Below, piece after piece: positions 31,566-38,365 of a stretch of 38,365 nt of DNA (positions are counted from its first letter, which is position 1; each line of letters begins with the position of its first letter). This DNA is from Nitrospirae bacterium GWC2_56_14. GTDB lineage: Bacteria; Nitrospirota; UBA9217. Under the pieces are notes generated by a model. It worked only from the letters and a program-made list of their open reading frames with translations. It did not search any database and had not been told where the DNA came from. A program made the translations under genes and the position numbers. The stretch is taken from positions 1 through 38,365 of the forward strand of contig MHDY01000253.1 of NCBI GenBank assembly GCA_001803705.1. The letters are read 5' to 3'.

Positions 31566-32585
31566 ATGGAGCGAAAACCTTTCATAGCTATTACCATGGG
31601 CGATCCCGCCGGCGTCGGTCCCGAGATCATCGCCAAGGTGATCGACAGCAATGAGCTGCTCCCGCTCTGCAGGCCCCTCGTGATTGGTGACGCCGGGGTG
31701 ATGAAAAAGCTCGTCGAAGAGCAGCGGCTCTCGATCTCGGTCCGCAGCATCTCATCCATCGCGGATGCCGACCCTGCTCCAGGCAAGCTCGATGTGCTGG
31801 ACCTGCGGAATGTGAACCTTGCGACCCATGCCTGGGGAAAGCCGGGCGCTTCTTCCGGCACAGCGGTGGTCGAGTATATCAGAAGAGCGGTCGACCTGGC
31901 CCTGAAGAACGATGTTGATGCCGTCGTGACCGCGCCGATCAGCAAGGAAATGATGAATGCCGCCGGGCATCATTATGCAGGACATACCGAACTGCTGGCC
32001 GAGCTCACGAACACCAGGGACTACGGCATGTTCTTCGTAGGCGGCGGGCTGCGGGTGATCCTGACGACCATCCACGTGGCGCTCAAGGACGTTCCTTGCC
32101 GCATCACGCAGGCCGCGGTTTTAAAGACGCTGCGCCTGGCGCACCAGGCCATGCGGTCCTTCGGCATGGATCACCCCCGTATCGGAGTGGCAGCGCTGAA
32201 CCCTCACGCAGGTGAGGGGCGGCTCTTTGGCTCCGAGGAATGGGACGAGATCCTGCCGGCCGTGGTCAAGGCGCGGGGAGAGGGCATCGACGCAAGCGAC
32301 CCCATCCCGGCCGACACCTTGTTCTACAAGGCGCGCAACAATTACTATGACATCGTCGTTGCCATGTACCATGACCAGGGGCTTGCCCCGCTCAAGATGC
32401 TCGCCTTTGGTAATGCCGTCAATGTCACCGTAGGCCTCCCGATCATCCGCACCTCCGTGGACCATGGGACCGCCTACGATATCGCCGGCAAAGGCTGCGC
32501 CGACCCGACAAGCCTGCTTGAGGCCGTCAAGCTTGCGGTCATCATGTGCGCTCACCGGAAGCGCATTCACAAGGAGGCATTGTGA
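31566..32585 (+). CDS. pdxA: 4-hydroxythreonine-4-phosphate dehydrogenase
   Basis: NAD-dependent oxidation in the DXP-dependent route to pyridoxal phosphate. The 339-residue protein begins FIAITMGDPAGVGPEIIAKV, the family signature. The metal ligands lie in HYAGHTELLAE and in the conserved MYHDQGLAPLKML motif. The end, TSVDHGTAYDIAGKGCADPTS, is also typical. AAAAAGGACCA precedes the ATG. Its TGA overlaps the GTG of the next gene (GTGA). PLP supply connects it to TrpB2 only in a general sense. Confidence 0.97.
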   Translation: MERKPFIAITMGDPAGVGPEIIAKVIDSNELLPLCRPLVIGDAGVMKKLVEEQRLSISVRSISSIADADPAPGKLDVLDLRNVNLATHAWGKPGASSGTAVVEYIRRAVDLALKNDVDAVVTAPISKEMMNAAGHHYAGHTELLAELTNTRDYGMFFVGGGLRVILTTIHVALKDVPCRITQAAVLKTLRLAHQAMRSFGMDHPRIGVAALNPHAGEGRLFGSEEWDEILPAVVKARGEGIDASDPIPADTLFYKARNNYYDIVVAMYHDQGLAPLKMLAFGNAVNVTVGLPIIRTSVDHGTAYDIAGKGCADPTSLLEAVKLAVIMCAHRKRIHKEAL

Positions 32586-33661
32586 GCTCTCATGTCCGTC
32601 CGCTCCTGACACGATCGTTCCTCTTCGCCGTGGTGTTCTTCGGACTCTTTCTGTTTTTCGTCTACCAGATGGGCCGCATGCTCATGGTGTTCCTTTCCCC
32701 GCTGCTCTGGGCCGCCATCCTGACCCTGGTGCTTTCTCCGCTGCAGGAAAGGATCGCCGCCCGGCTCAAGCACCGGAGAGGACTGGCTGCCGCGATCATG
32801 ACCCTCATAACGCTGCTGCTGGTCATTGGGCCTGCCGTGTCGCTGCTGTTCGTCCTTGTTACCCAGGCAGGCGACCTGTACAGCGCCATATCGGCCCTTG
32901 TTCAGTCGGGCAAGCTCTCCGAGGCCTGGGAGAAGATAAACGGTTCGCTCCTCGACAAGATCCTGCTGCCGCCGTTTTTGCCTGACATCGATATAAAAGG
33001 CATGGTGGCAAAGGGGATCGGCGATCTTTCGTCAGGCCTGGCCGCACAGCTCGGCGGCGTGCTCAAAAATTTCGTGATCTTCGTCATCGACGTCGTCATC
33101 ATGCTGATAGCCCTCTTCTTTTTTCTTCGGGACGGAAAGAGCTATTTTCATGCTTTCGTCGACCTGCTGCCCTTCACGAAACCGCAGAAGGAAGAGATCA
33201 CCAGAAAATTCATCGACACCTTCGGAGCCGTGATCAACGGTGTTTTTCTCGTCGCCCTGCTCCAGGGAGCCATGACCGGCATCGGCTTCGCGCTGTTCGG
33301 CCTCCCCCTTGCCGTCTTCTGGGGGTTCCTGGCAGCCCTCCTGGCGCTGGTCCCCGTCGGCGGCGCGGCGCTCATCTGGCTTCCCGGCGCAGCCTACCTG
33401 TACTTTTCGGGGTCGGTGCTTTCTGGGATCCTGCTGGGAGTGTGGGGCTTGGTGCTGGTCAGTTTGTCGGATAATATTCTGAGACCGCTCTTGATCGGCA
33501 GAAAAGCCGACATCCCGACCTTTATCCTGTTCATCGCCCTGCTGGGCGGTCTGCAGGTCTATGGGTTCCTGGGCCTGCTTTTGGGTCCGCTGGTCGTCAC
33601 CCTGCTGACCGCCCTGGTACAGATCTACCGTGAGGAATATGCGGGAAAAGCAACAGAGTGA
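32582..33661 (+). CDS. AI-2E/PerM-family membrane protein
   Basis: A 359-residue integral membrane protein of the AI-2 exporter (TqsA/PerM/YdiK) family, with eight or so helices. Family landmarks are FLSPLLWAAILTLVLSPL, the DGKSYFHAFVDLLP loop and the SDNILRPLLIGRKADIPTF block near the C-terminus. Substrate assignment in this family is poor; some members are Na+/H+ antiporters and others export signals. The start is a GTG at 32582 overlapping the pdxA TGA by four bases, with AAGGAGG four bases upstream; the frame reaches to 32546. This implies translational coupling with pdxA. Confidence 0.9.
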   Translation: MSSHVRPLLTRSFLFAVVFFGLFLFFVYQMGRMLMVFLSPLLWAAILTLVLSPLQERIAARLKHRRGLAAAIMTLITLLLVIGPAVSLLFVLVTQAGDLYSAISALVQSGKLSEAWEKINGSLLDKILLPPFLPDIDIKGMVAKGIGDLSSGLAAQLGGVLKNFVIFVIDVVIMLIALFFFLRDGKSYFHAFVDLLPFTKPQKEEITRKFIDTFGAVINGVFLVALLQGAMTGIGFALFGLPLAVFWGFLAALLALVPVGGAALIWLPGAAYLYFSGSVLSGILLGVWGLVLVSLSDNILRPLLIGRKADIPTFILFIALLGGLQVYGFLGLLLGPLVVTLLTALVQIYREEYAGKATE

Positions 33662-33785
33662 CAAGCAGTTTTTTTCTGTATTGCCCTTCGTGGCCGCTGC
33701 TGCAGAACAAGGGGAATCCGGCGCCATCATCGCATGATCACGATGTTAAAATACCGAACGTGCTTTACACAGGGGGAAAGAGTTA

Positions 33786-34469
33786 ATGGAAGATCTGGCA
33801 AAATCTGATACCTGGCGTGTGTTCCGCATCATGGCAGAGCTCGTGGAAGGGTTTGAAGCGCTGAGCAATATCGGCCCTGCCGTGACCATCTTCGGAAGCG
33901 CCCGTCTCCAGCCGGGTTCGCCCTACTACAACAAGTGCCTGAAGGTTGCCGAGAACCTGGCAAAGGACGGTTTTGCCGTGATCTCGGGCGGAGGTCCGGG
34001 CATCATGGAAGCCGCCAACAAAGGAGCTCAGAACGCGAACGGCACTTCGGTGGGACTGAACATCGAACTCCCCATGGAACAGTCGCCCAATAGTTTTCAG
34101 GACATCAGGGTCGAGTTCCGTTACTTCTTCGTGCGCAAGCTCATGTTCGTGAAGTACGCCGTCGGCTACGTCATTTTTCCGGGCGGCTTCGGCACCATGG
34201 ATGAGCTGTTCGAAGCGCTTACGCTGATCCAGACGAAAAAGATACGGGGCTTCCCCGTGGTGCTCGTGGGCAAGGAGTACTGGCAGGGCATGGTCGATTG
34301 GCTCAAGACATCGGTGCTCGCCGAGGGCACCATCAGCTCCGAGGACATCGACCTGCTGCATATTGTGGACGAACCCGAAGAAGTGTGCGCCATCATCAAC
34401 AAGCGGTACAAGGACCGCATCTCCGGCGGTCATATGGACCGCAGGAATAAGGGGAAACGGGGCGTCTAG
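33786..34469 (+). CDS. LOG-family (TIGR00730) nucleotide phosphoribohydrolase-like protein
   Basis: A 227-residue Rossmann-like protein with the LOG signatures SGGGPGIMEAANKGA (about 69-83) and PGGFGTMDELFEALTLIQT (about 137-155). The Arg and Glu of the PGGxGTxxE motif form the active site in plant LOG and in bacterial PpnN-like homologues, which cleave nucleoside 5'-monophosphates. Substrate here is unknown, and 'lysine decarboxylase', a frequent annotation, is a misnomer. GGGGGAAAGAG lies before the ATG. The gene ends in CTAG, sharing three bases with the convergent stop of the next gene. Confidence 0.92.
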   Translation: MEDLAKSDTWRVFRIMAELVEGFEALSNIGPAVTIFGSARLQPGSPYYNKCLKVAENLAKDGFAVISGGGPGIMEAANKGAQNANGTSVGLNIELPMEQSPNSFQDIRVEFRYFFVRKLMFVKYAVGYVIFPGGFGTMDELFEALTLIQTKKIRGFPVVLVGKEYWQGMVDWLKTSVLAEGTISSEDIDLLHIVDEPEEVCAIINKRYKDRISGGHMDRRNKGKRGV

Positions 34470-35203
34470 CGGGGCGTGCGCTTTTTTCGCTGTGTACGTT
34501 CCGACCGGGCTTTCAAATGCTGGGTGAGCCGCATGCCCCGGAACCAGCGTTCGATGTTCTCCCGGTAGATCATGGTGAACAGGATCAGCGCGATGCTGAT
34601 GCCGGCAAGGGAAAAGAATGCCACATAACGCTGGTCCCGGAATAAGGTGCCGCCCATGGTAAGCAGCAGGGTGCCGAGCAGGCGTCCGATGGTCGAGACG
34701 ATCAGAAAATCACGCTGCCGCATATGCCCGAGGCCCAGGAGATAGCAGAGCAGGTCCTTGGGAAACCCGGGGATCAGGAACATCAGGAAGGCAAGGAACA
34801 TGCCTTTGTGCTTCATGACGTAATCGTAACGCTTGATCGTTTCAGGATTGACGAGCGTCTCTACCAGGGGGCGTCCCGCGAACCGCGCAAGAACGAAGGC
34901 AAGCCACGACCCGAGCGTAAGACCGATGGTGGATAACAGCACGCCCCAGAACGGCCCGAAGAACAAACCTCCCACAAACCCCGTTACCTCGCCCGGCACG
35001 GGCGCCGCAACCACCTGCAGCACCTGAAGCCCGATAAAGATGAAAGCCGCGTTGGCCCGGTGTTCTTTGATCACCGCCAGAAGGCGCTGCTTGTCCGTAA
35101 GATACTGCACCATCCCGAGCGGGAACAACAAGTACAGAATGACGGCGATGACCACGCCAAGGACAGCAAGCCCGGCGATCGTTCTTTTATTGAGGTTCAT
35201 CAT
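34466..35203 (-). CDS. TVP38/TMEM64-family (VTT-domain) membrane protein
   Basis: A 245-residue inner-membrane protein of the SNARE-associated/VTT family, related to DedA. It has six to seven hydrophobic segments; the conserved block is GLQVLQVVAAPVPGEVTGFVGGLFFGP, with FLMFLIPGFPKDLLCYLLGL in the middle. Some DedA/VTT proteins move lipids; the role here is unknown. Two ATGs open the frame (35203 and 35200). The upstream sequence has only a distant AGGA. It lies 20 bases after the Cys-rich gene and is probably co-transcribed. The C-terminal 30 residues are strongly basic. Confidence 0.92.
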   Translation of the reverse strand: MMNLNKRTIAGLAVLGVVIAVILYLLFPLGMVQYLTDKQRLLAVIKEHRANAAFIFIGLQVLQVVAAPVPGEVTGFVGGLFFGPFWGVLLSTIGLTLGSWLAFVLARFAGRPLVETLVNPETIKRYDYVMKHKGMFLAFLMFLIPGFPKDLLCYLLGLGHMRQRDFLIVSTIGRLLGTLLLTMGGTLFRDQRYVAFFSLAGISIALILFTMIYRENIERWFRGMRLTQHLKARSERTQRKKRTPR

Positions 35204-35223
35204 GCAGGTAGGATTCCTATCGT

Positions 35224-35511
35224 CTATTTCCTGAAGAGCTCGTCCAGCGCCTTTCGAGCCCCATCCGCATCGACCGCTGCCCCTGCTGCTCCGCGTATTT
35301 CTGCGAACACGAAATAATCGCAGAAGTTGGACCGGGCCTTGTCCTTCACCAGCCCGGCCATGGGTTCACGGCATTGTTTTGACGCTGCCCGGTCGTAGAA
35401 GGAGCAGTTCAGGCAGCAGGTGAGGTCCGCGCGGCAATGCGGACAGACATCGCGCCGGCCGATGGTCCGGCCCTGTACCAGTTCTTTTTTGCAGGCTTGG
35501 CAGATTTTCAT
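35224..35511 (-). CDS. Cys-rich zinc-ribbon-like protein of unknown function
   Basis: A 95-residue protein with nine cysteines (4, 7, 23, 26, 32, 33, 36, 47, 64). The first four form a CxxC-CxxC zinc ribbon (CQAC...CPHC); CCLNCSFYD and the later C47 and C64 (QCREP, NFCDYF) suggest a second metal site. I do not recognise a named family, although similar short proteins occur in deltaproteobacteria. The start lies 8 bases after a -10 hexamer, so the transcript would be almost leaderless. The TVP38 gene follows closely. Confidence 0.72.
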   Translation of the reverse strand: MKICQACKKELVQGRTIGRRDVCPHCRADLTCCLNCSFYDRAASKQCREPMAGLVKDKARSNFCDYFVFAEIRGAAGAAVDADGARKALDELFRK

Positions 35512-35519
35512 AGCCCCGC

Positions 35520-35548
35520 ACTATAGCGCATCGGCGTTCGTTAGACAA
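35520..35548 (-). promoter_or_regulatory. Promoter close to the start codon of the Cys-rich gene
   Basis: Minus strand: -35 TTGTCT (35548-35543), 17 bases, -10 TATAGT (35525-35520), then eight bases and ATG. Normal spacing would put +1 within two bases of the start codon. Confidence 0.6.
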
Positions 35549-35557
35549 GATGAAAGC

Positions 35558-35602
35558 CGGGCAGCGACCGTGATCCTGTCGGATCGCCGTTCGTGCTGCC
35601 CG
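35558..35602. repeat. Nested inverted repeat after sppA
   Basis: CGGGCAGC/GCTGCCCG (35558-35565/35595-35602) encloses GATCC/GGATC (35572-35576/35581-35585). It starts five bases beyond the sppA stop on the minus strand. The U-tract is poor (GCTTTCATCTT), so it is an uncertain terminator. Confidence 0.4.
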
Positions 35603-35606
35603 CGCG

Positions 35607-36542
35607 TTACGGCCACCAGATATACATGAACTGCACTCCGGGGTCCATCATTCTTCCCAGGTCGAGCGAGAACCGTGAATAGATATTGTCCTTGTATTCG
35701 CCGGGGCGGGAATAGGTGACCACTTGGGCCTGCGCAAGATGCGCCTGCTTTTTTGCCGCTTCGATCGCATCTTCAAGATATCCTACCTCGTCGATGAGGC
35801 CTTCTTTTTTTGCGTTTGCGCTTGTGAAGATCCGGCCGTCGGCAAGCTGCAGCACCTGTTCACGCGGCAGCTTCCGCTCCTTAATGATCAAAGCGACGAA
35901 TCGTTCATAGATGGAGTCCACCACATTTTTAAAGATCGCCCTTTCCTCGGGAGTTACGGTGCGGAAGGGCGAGCCCATGCCCTTGCGCTCCCCTGATACG
36001 ATCTCCACTGCCTGGATGCCGACCTTCTGCATGAGCCCCGTTGCATCGATGCGCCACATGATGACCCCGATGCTGCCCGTCACGCTGGTGGGCTGTGCCG
36101 ATATCCAATCCGCTGCCAGCGCCGCATAATAGGCCCCTGATGCGCCTGCATCCATGAAGTGGGCGATCACCGGGATACCCGTTTCCTGCCGGAACTTCTT
36201 TATTTCATGGTAAAGCACGTCAGAGGCGGTAACGCCTCCCCCGGGGCTGTTGATCCTGAGCACCGCCGCCTTGACAGACCTGTCGCGCCGCGCCCTGTCC
36301 AGTTCCTCCCGGAGACGCGGGACCATGCCGATCTCCGATGCTCCCGAAAGGCTTGACGAGCTCCGCTCGCTGGTGATCATGCCGGACAGGTCGAGCACCA
36401 GCACCTTGTCCCTGCCGGCGCCGGAAAGGACCTGTTCCTCGAGCGGCTGCATCTCCGGTGTAAGGCTTACCTTAAGGAACGTACACCCTGACAGTACGCC
36501 GGCCACTCCCAGCGCTGCCAACAGCATCATTATTCTTTTCAT
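35607..36542 (-). CDS. sppA: Signal peptide peptidase SppA, lipoprotein form
   Basis: Serine peptidase of family S49 that degrades released signal peptides. The 311-residue protein starts with a lipoprotein signal and lipobox LSGC with the lipidated Cys at 20, in place of the usual transmembrane anchor. The catalytic Ser is S135 in GASGAYYAALAAD and the Lys is K187 in SGERKGMGSPFR, spaced 52 residues apart as in the short SppA type. NSPGGGVTASD is the oxyanion-strand block. The start ATG follows GGAGG at five bases. Inner or outer membrane location depends on Lol sorting; residue 21 is Thr, so the outer membrane is possible. Confidence 0.94.
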   Translation of the reverse strand: MKRIMMLLAALGVAGVLSGCTFLKVSLTPEMQPLEEQVLSGAGRDKVLVLDLSGMITSERSSSSLSGASEIGMVPRLREELDRARRDRSVKAAVLRINSPGGGVTASDVLYHEIKKFRQETGIPVIAHFMDAGASGAYYAALAADWISAQPTSVTGSIGVIMWRIDATGLMQKVGIQAVEIVSGERKGMGSPFRTVTPEERAIFKNVVDSIYERFVALIIKERKLPREQVLQLADGRIFTSANAKKEGLIDEVGYLEDAIEAAKKQAHLAQAQVVTYSRPGEYKDNIYSRFSLDLGRMMDPGVQFMYIWWP

Positions 36543-36604
36543 CGTTTCCTCCCTGGCTGCCGCGCGAGATAGCCGTTGTTCGAGGCACTGCTCGCACTTT
36601 ATGC

Positions 36605-36633
36605 ATTATTACCGAATACGCCAAAGCTGTCAA
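36605..36633 (-). promoter_or_regulatory. sppA promoter
   Basis: Minus strand: -35 TTGACA (36633-36628), 17 bases, -10 AATAAT (36610-36605), leader of about 55 bases. Confidence 0.65.
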
Positions 36634-36889
36634 TCATTGGCTTGCGAAGCCCATTTTGCGAAGCTATGAACATACGCGTTGATCACATGGTTTATCTTCC
36701 CAGGGACCGCTTCTTTGTTTTCTATAATTAAGTCCTGAGCTGAAAACTGCAATTTACTGTATCTTGACCAGGCACATATAGTACCCCAGAGCGTTCTGGC
36801 TTTTTTTCCATGACGGCTGAGGGTATCCGTAGACGGTAACGGGGTTTTTTACACTTTTTCGGCACCCCTAGATTCTTCGAAAACACTTC
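36634..36889 (+). other. Gene-free stretch with a possible small RNA
   Basis: No protein gene is seen in this 256-base stretch. A TATAAT (36723-36728) is followed about 60 bases later by a small hairpin CCAGA/TCTGG (36786-36790/36795-36799) and C plus seven T (36801-36807), an intrinsic-terminator shape. A transcript of about 70 bases could be made. No known RNA family is recognised. Confidence 0.3.
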
Positions 36890-36918
36890 TTGACTCTCCC
36901 GTGCCTTTCAGATAATAT
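36890..36918 (+). promoter_or_regulatory. Promoter for the TPR protein
   Basis: TTGACT (36890-36895), 17 bases, TAATAT (36913-36918). The leader is long, about 145 bases, with no recognised riboswitch. Confidence 0.6.
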
Positions 36919-37067
36919 TTAAGCCTGGCTAAAAATTTGACACATGATATCAGCATGTTACAAAATCCGCAGCAAGGGGATGGGCTGAGCGGTCACTGTT
37001 GCACGGGTTCTTCCTAGTAAGAGGCCTGCGCAAAAAGCATTCAAGAAGCATTTTTAAGGAGAAAGAC

Positions 37068-38081
37068 ATGTTAGATGGTATTCGCACCAGGTTTTTTTTC
37101 GCAATCCTGATTCTTGCGTGCATCCTTCCGGGTGCGGCATGGGCAGCACCGAAAAAAGCATCCGGCGCATCTGCAGAAACTTTTGAGCAGTATGTTGCAG
37201 ATCTTCAAAAGAATCCGGCCGACAAAGCCCTGCGCGAAAAGATCATAAAAACCGCACAGACCATGAAGCCAGCGCCTGCAGTTCCCGAGGAGGCCGAGCG
37301 CAACATGGCCCGCGGCGTGGTTTTCTTCACCAAAGCAACGGACAACGCCGGCTATCAGAAAGCAATCGTCGAATTCGAGGCTGCAGCCAACGCCGCGCCC
37401 TGGCTCGACAAGGCATACTATAATCTCGGCGTGGCGCAGGAAAAAGCAGGGTTGTTCAAAGAGGCGATCAGGAGCCTCAAGCTCTATCTGCTGGCAACCC
37501 CCAACGCAAAGAACGCCCGTGAAGTAAGAAACCAGATCTATATGCTTGAAGCGACTGTTGAGGAGGCGCAGGCAACGCCAGGCCCTGCGGTTCCGGCTGC
37601 CCCTGCTGCAGGCGCTGCTGCTGCGGCTCCAGGCATGACGGTTGCCAAACCAGCGCCGCTCATGAGCACCAATGCGAATCTTGACATCGAGAAGGATGTG
37701 CCGCTGAAGGTGGTCAAGCTGCCTCAGGACAAGAAGTCCAGGATACCGAGCTTTGTCGGCAGCTGGTCTTTTAAAGAACTCCGGGGCACGGAAGAAACGG
37801 TCGTTCAGGGTTTCGAGATCGTGAACACGAACGGCGTGCTCAGCGTTCTTCCCCCGAACCGGGGTGAGAACAACGTCGGTTCGGTCCGGGAATTTGAAAT
37901 CACCGAAAAAACGGTCAAAGTGCAGATCAAATGGAAGATGAAGAACGTGCCGGCCTACTGGAAGACCGAGACCTACGATCTGACCATGTCGGATGATGGA
38001 AAAACGCTGAGCGGCTCTTATAACCAATCGAGCGTCGGCGGAAGGAACAAGTACCTGGATAAGAACTTGTTCCGCCAGTAA
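37068..38081 (+). CDS. Periplasmic TPR-repeat protein
   Basis: A 337-residue exported protein of unknown function. Residues 1-26 form a Sec signal peptide ending AWA. The next 90 residues contain a TPR-like pair (FTKATDNAGYQKAIVEFEAA and AYYNLGVAQEKAGLFKEAI, about 84-145). An Ala/Pro linker (PAVPAAPAAGAAAAAPG) leads to a C-terminal beta-rich domain, beginning IPSFVGSWSFKELRG, that resembles a small beta-barrel or lipocalin-like unit but is unassigned. The frame is open 23 codons upstream, but the ATG at 37068 follows AAGGAG at six bases. It has its own promoter and terminator, so it is a single-gene unit. Confidence 0.85.
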   Translation: MLDGIRTRFFFAILILACILPGAAWAAPKKASGASAETFEQYVADLQKNPADKALREKIIKTAQTMKPAPAVPEEAERNMARGVVFFTKATDNAGYQKAIVEFEAAANAAPWLDKAYYNLGVAQEKAGLFKEAIRSLKLYLLATPNAKNAREVRNQIYMLEATVEEAQATPGPAVPAAPAAGAAAAAPGMTVAKPAPLMSTNANLDIEKDVPLKVVKLPQDKKSRIPSFVGSWSFKELRGTEETVVQGFEIVNTNGVLSVLPPNRGENNVGSVREFEITEKTVKVQIKWKMKNVPAYWKTETYDLTMSDDGKTLSGSYNQSSVGGRNKYLDKNLFRQ

Positions 38082-38121
38082 GAGAAGCACCCCTTTTCCG
38101 CCGCATTACACCTTGCCTCGT

Positions 38122-38159
38122 AAACGGGACGTACGCCTAAAAGCGACGTCCCGTTTTTT
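38122..38159 (+). terminator. Terminator after the TPR gene
   Basis: AAACGGGACGT (38122-38132) pairs perfectly with ACGTCCCGTTT (38146-38156), 13-base loop, with the T-run continuing to 38159. Confidence 0.92.
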
Positions 38160-38353
38160 ATTCTGCACCGGTAGCGAAATAGTCCAGACATCGCGGACAA
38201 GCCCGTGGGAGGATAGTTTCCGCTCTTTCATTTCGTGGGGGTGTGGACATTCACTGCCAAACCTGATATCATTTTTTCAGGCTTTGCTGCAGCCTTTCCT
38301 CGTCTCCCTTGGACCTTCCGACCGGGTTCCTGCACCGGCGTCCGGAGTCTGCT
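38160..38353. other. Gap at the right edge
   Basis: No gene, RNA or repeat could be supported in this 194-base stretch. Confidence 0.5.
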
Positions 38354-38365
38354 ATGAACGAATTG
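38354..38365 (+). CDS. Possible start of a further gene, cut by the window end
   Basis: ATG with GGAG (38344-38347) six bases upstream, encoding MNEL before the window stops. Only four codons are visible, so nothing can be said about the product and the start itself is unproven. Confidence 0.3.

Noticed and set aside
36999..37067. N-terminal extension of the TPR protein
   Set aside because: No ribosome site at 36999; the ATG at 37068 has AAGGAG and opens a clean signal peptide.

Overview
The window reads as a core-chromosome segment of a Gram-negative, respiring and probably anaerobic bacterium of the Desulfobacterota/Nitrospirota ('deltaproteobacterial') type. This is inferred from gene content, not a search. 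Pointers are a nine-haem c-type cytochrome next to a Crp-family regulator, a class A RNase P RNA, atpB-atpE split from the rest of the ATP synthase, a sigma-54-type promoter, a lipoprotein SppA, TrpB2-type tryptophan synthase and the older GC-rich codon bias. No phage, integrase, transposase, CRISPR array or toxin-antitoxin module was recognised. Nearly every protein is a housekeeping protein of normal length.

Layout. 0-5 kb: prfC, a hotdog-fold protein, a REC-GGDEF diguanylate cyclase, the nonahaem cytochrome and a Crp/Fnr regulator. 5-11.5 kb, minus strand: trpB2, a stand-alone Lrp ligand domain, a radical SAM/SPASM protein, an Fe-S-less MutY, a stand-alone Smr protein, RNase P RNA, an RNase HI and a coiled-coil zinc-ribbon protein. 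The gaps here carry several dispersed palindromic repeats. 11.5-19.8 kb, minus strand: a CAU tRNA and an expanded 'macromolecular synthesis' cluster, rpsU-yqeY-nif3-mutS2-dnaG-rpoD, with a strong terminator inside it. 19.8-23.2 kb: rplM-rpsI followed by argC-argJ. 23.3-24.2 kb: two paralogous small membrane proteins behind a sigma-54-like promoter.

24.3-29.2 kb, plus strand: rpsB-tsf-pyrH-frr, then atpB-atpE. 29.2-38.4 kb: a left-handed beta-helix protein, gltX, pdxA overlapping an AI-2E-family membrane protein, a LOG-family protein, a TVP38/VTT membrane protein with a Cys-rich partner, lipoprotein SppA, and a periplasmic TPR protein. A possible gene start sits at the very end.

How it fits together: most of the window serves translation (S2, S9, L13, S21, EF-Ts, RRF, RF3, GluRS, tRNA, RNase P), replication and transcription (DnaG, sigma-70) and basic metabolism (Arg, Trp, PLP, UMP). 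The less ordinary parts are the sigma-54-driven membrane-protein pair with a foldable 3' region, the terminator embedded in the rpsU-rpoD cluster, two repair proteins lacking expected motifs (MutY without Fe-S cysteines, MutS2 with an altered Smr motif), a secreted-type ATP synthase c subunit, and several genes whose promoter lies almost on the start codon. I did not find a clear new defence or metabolic system.
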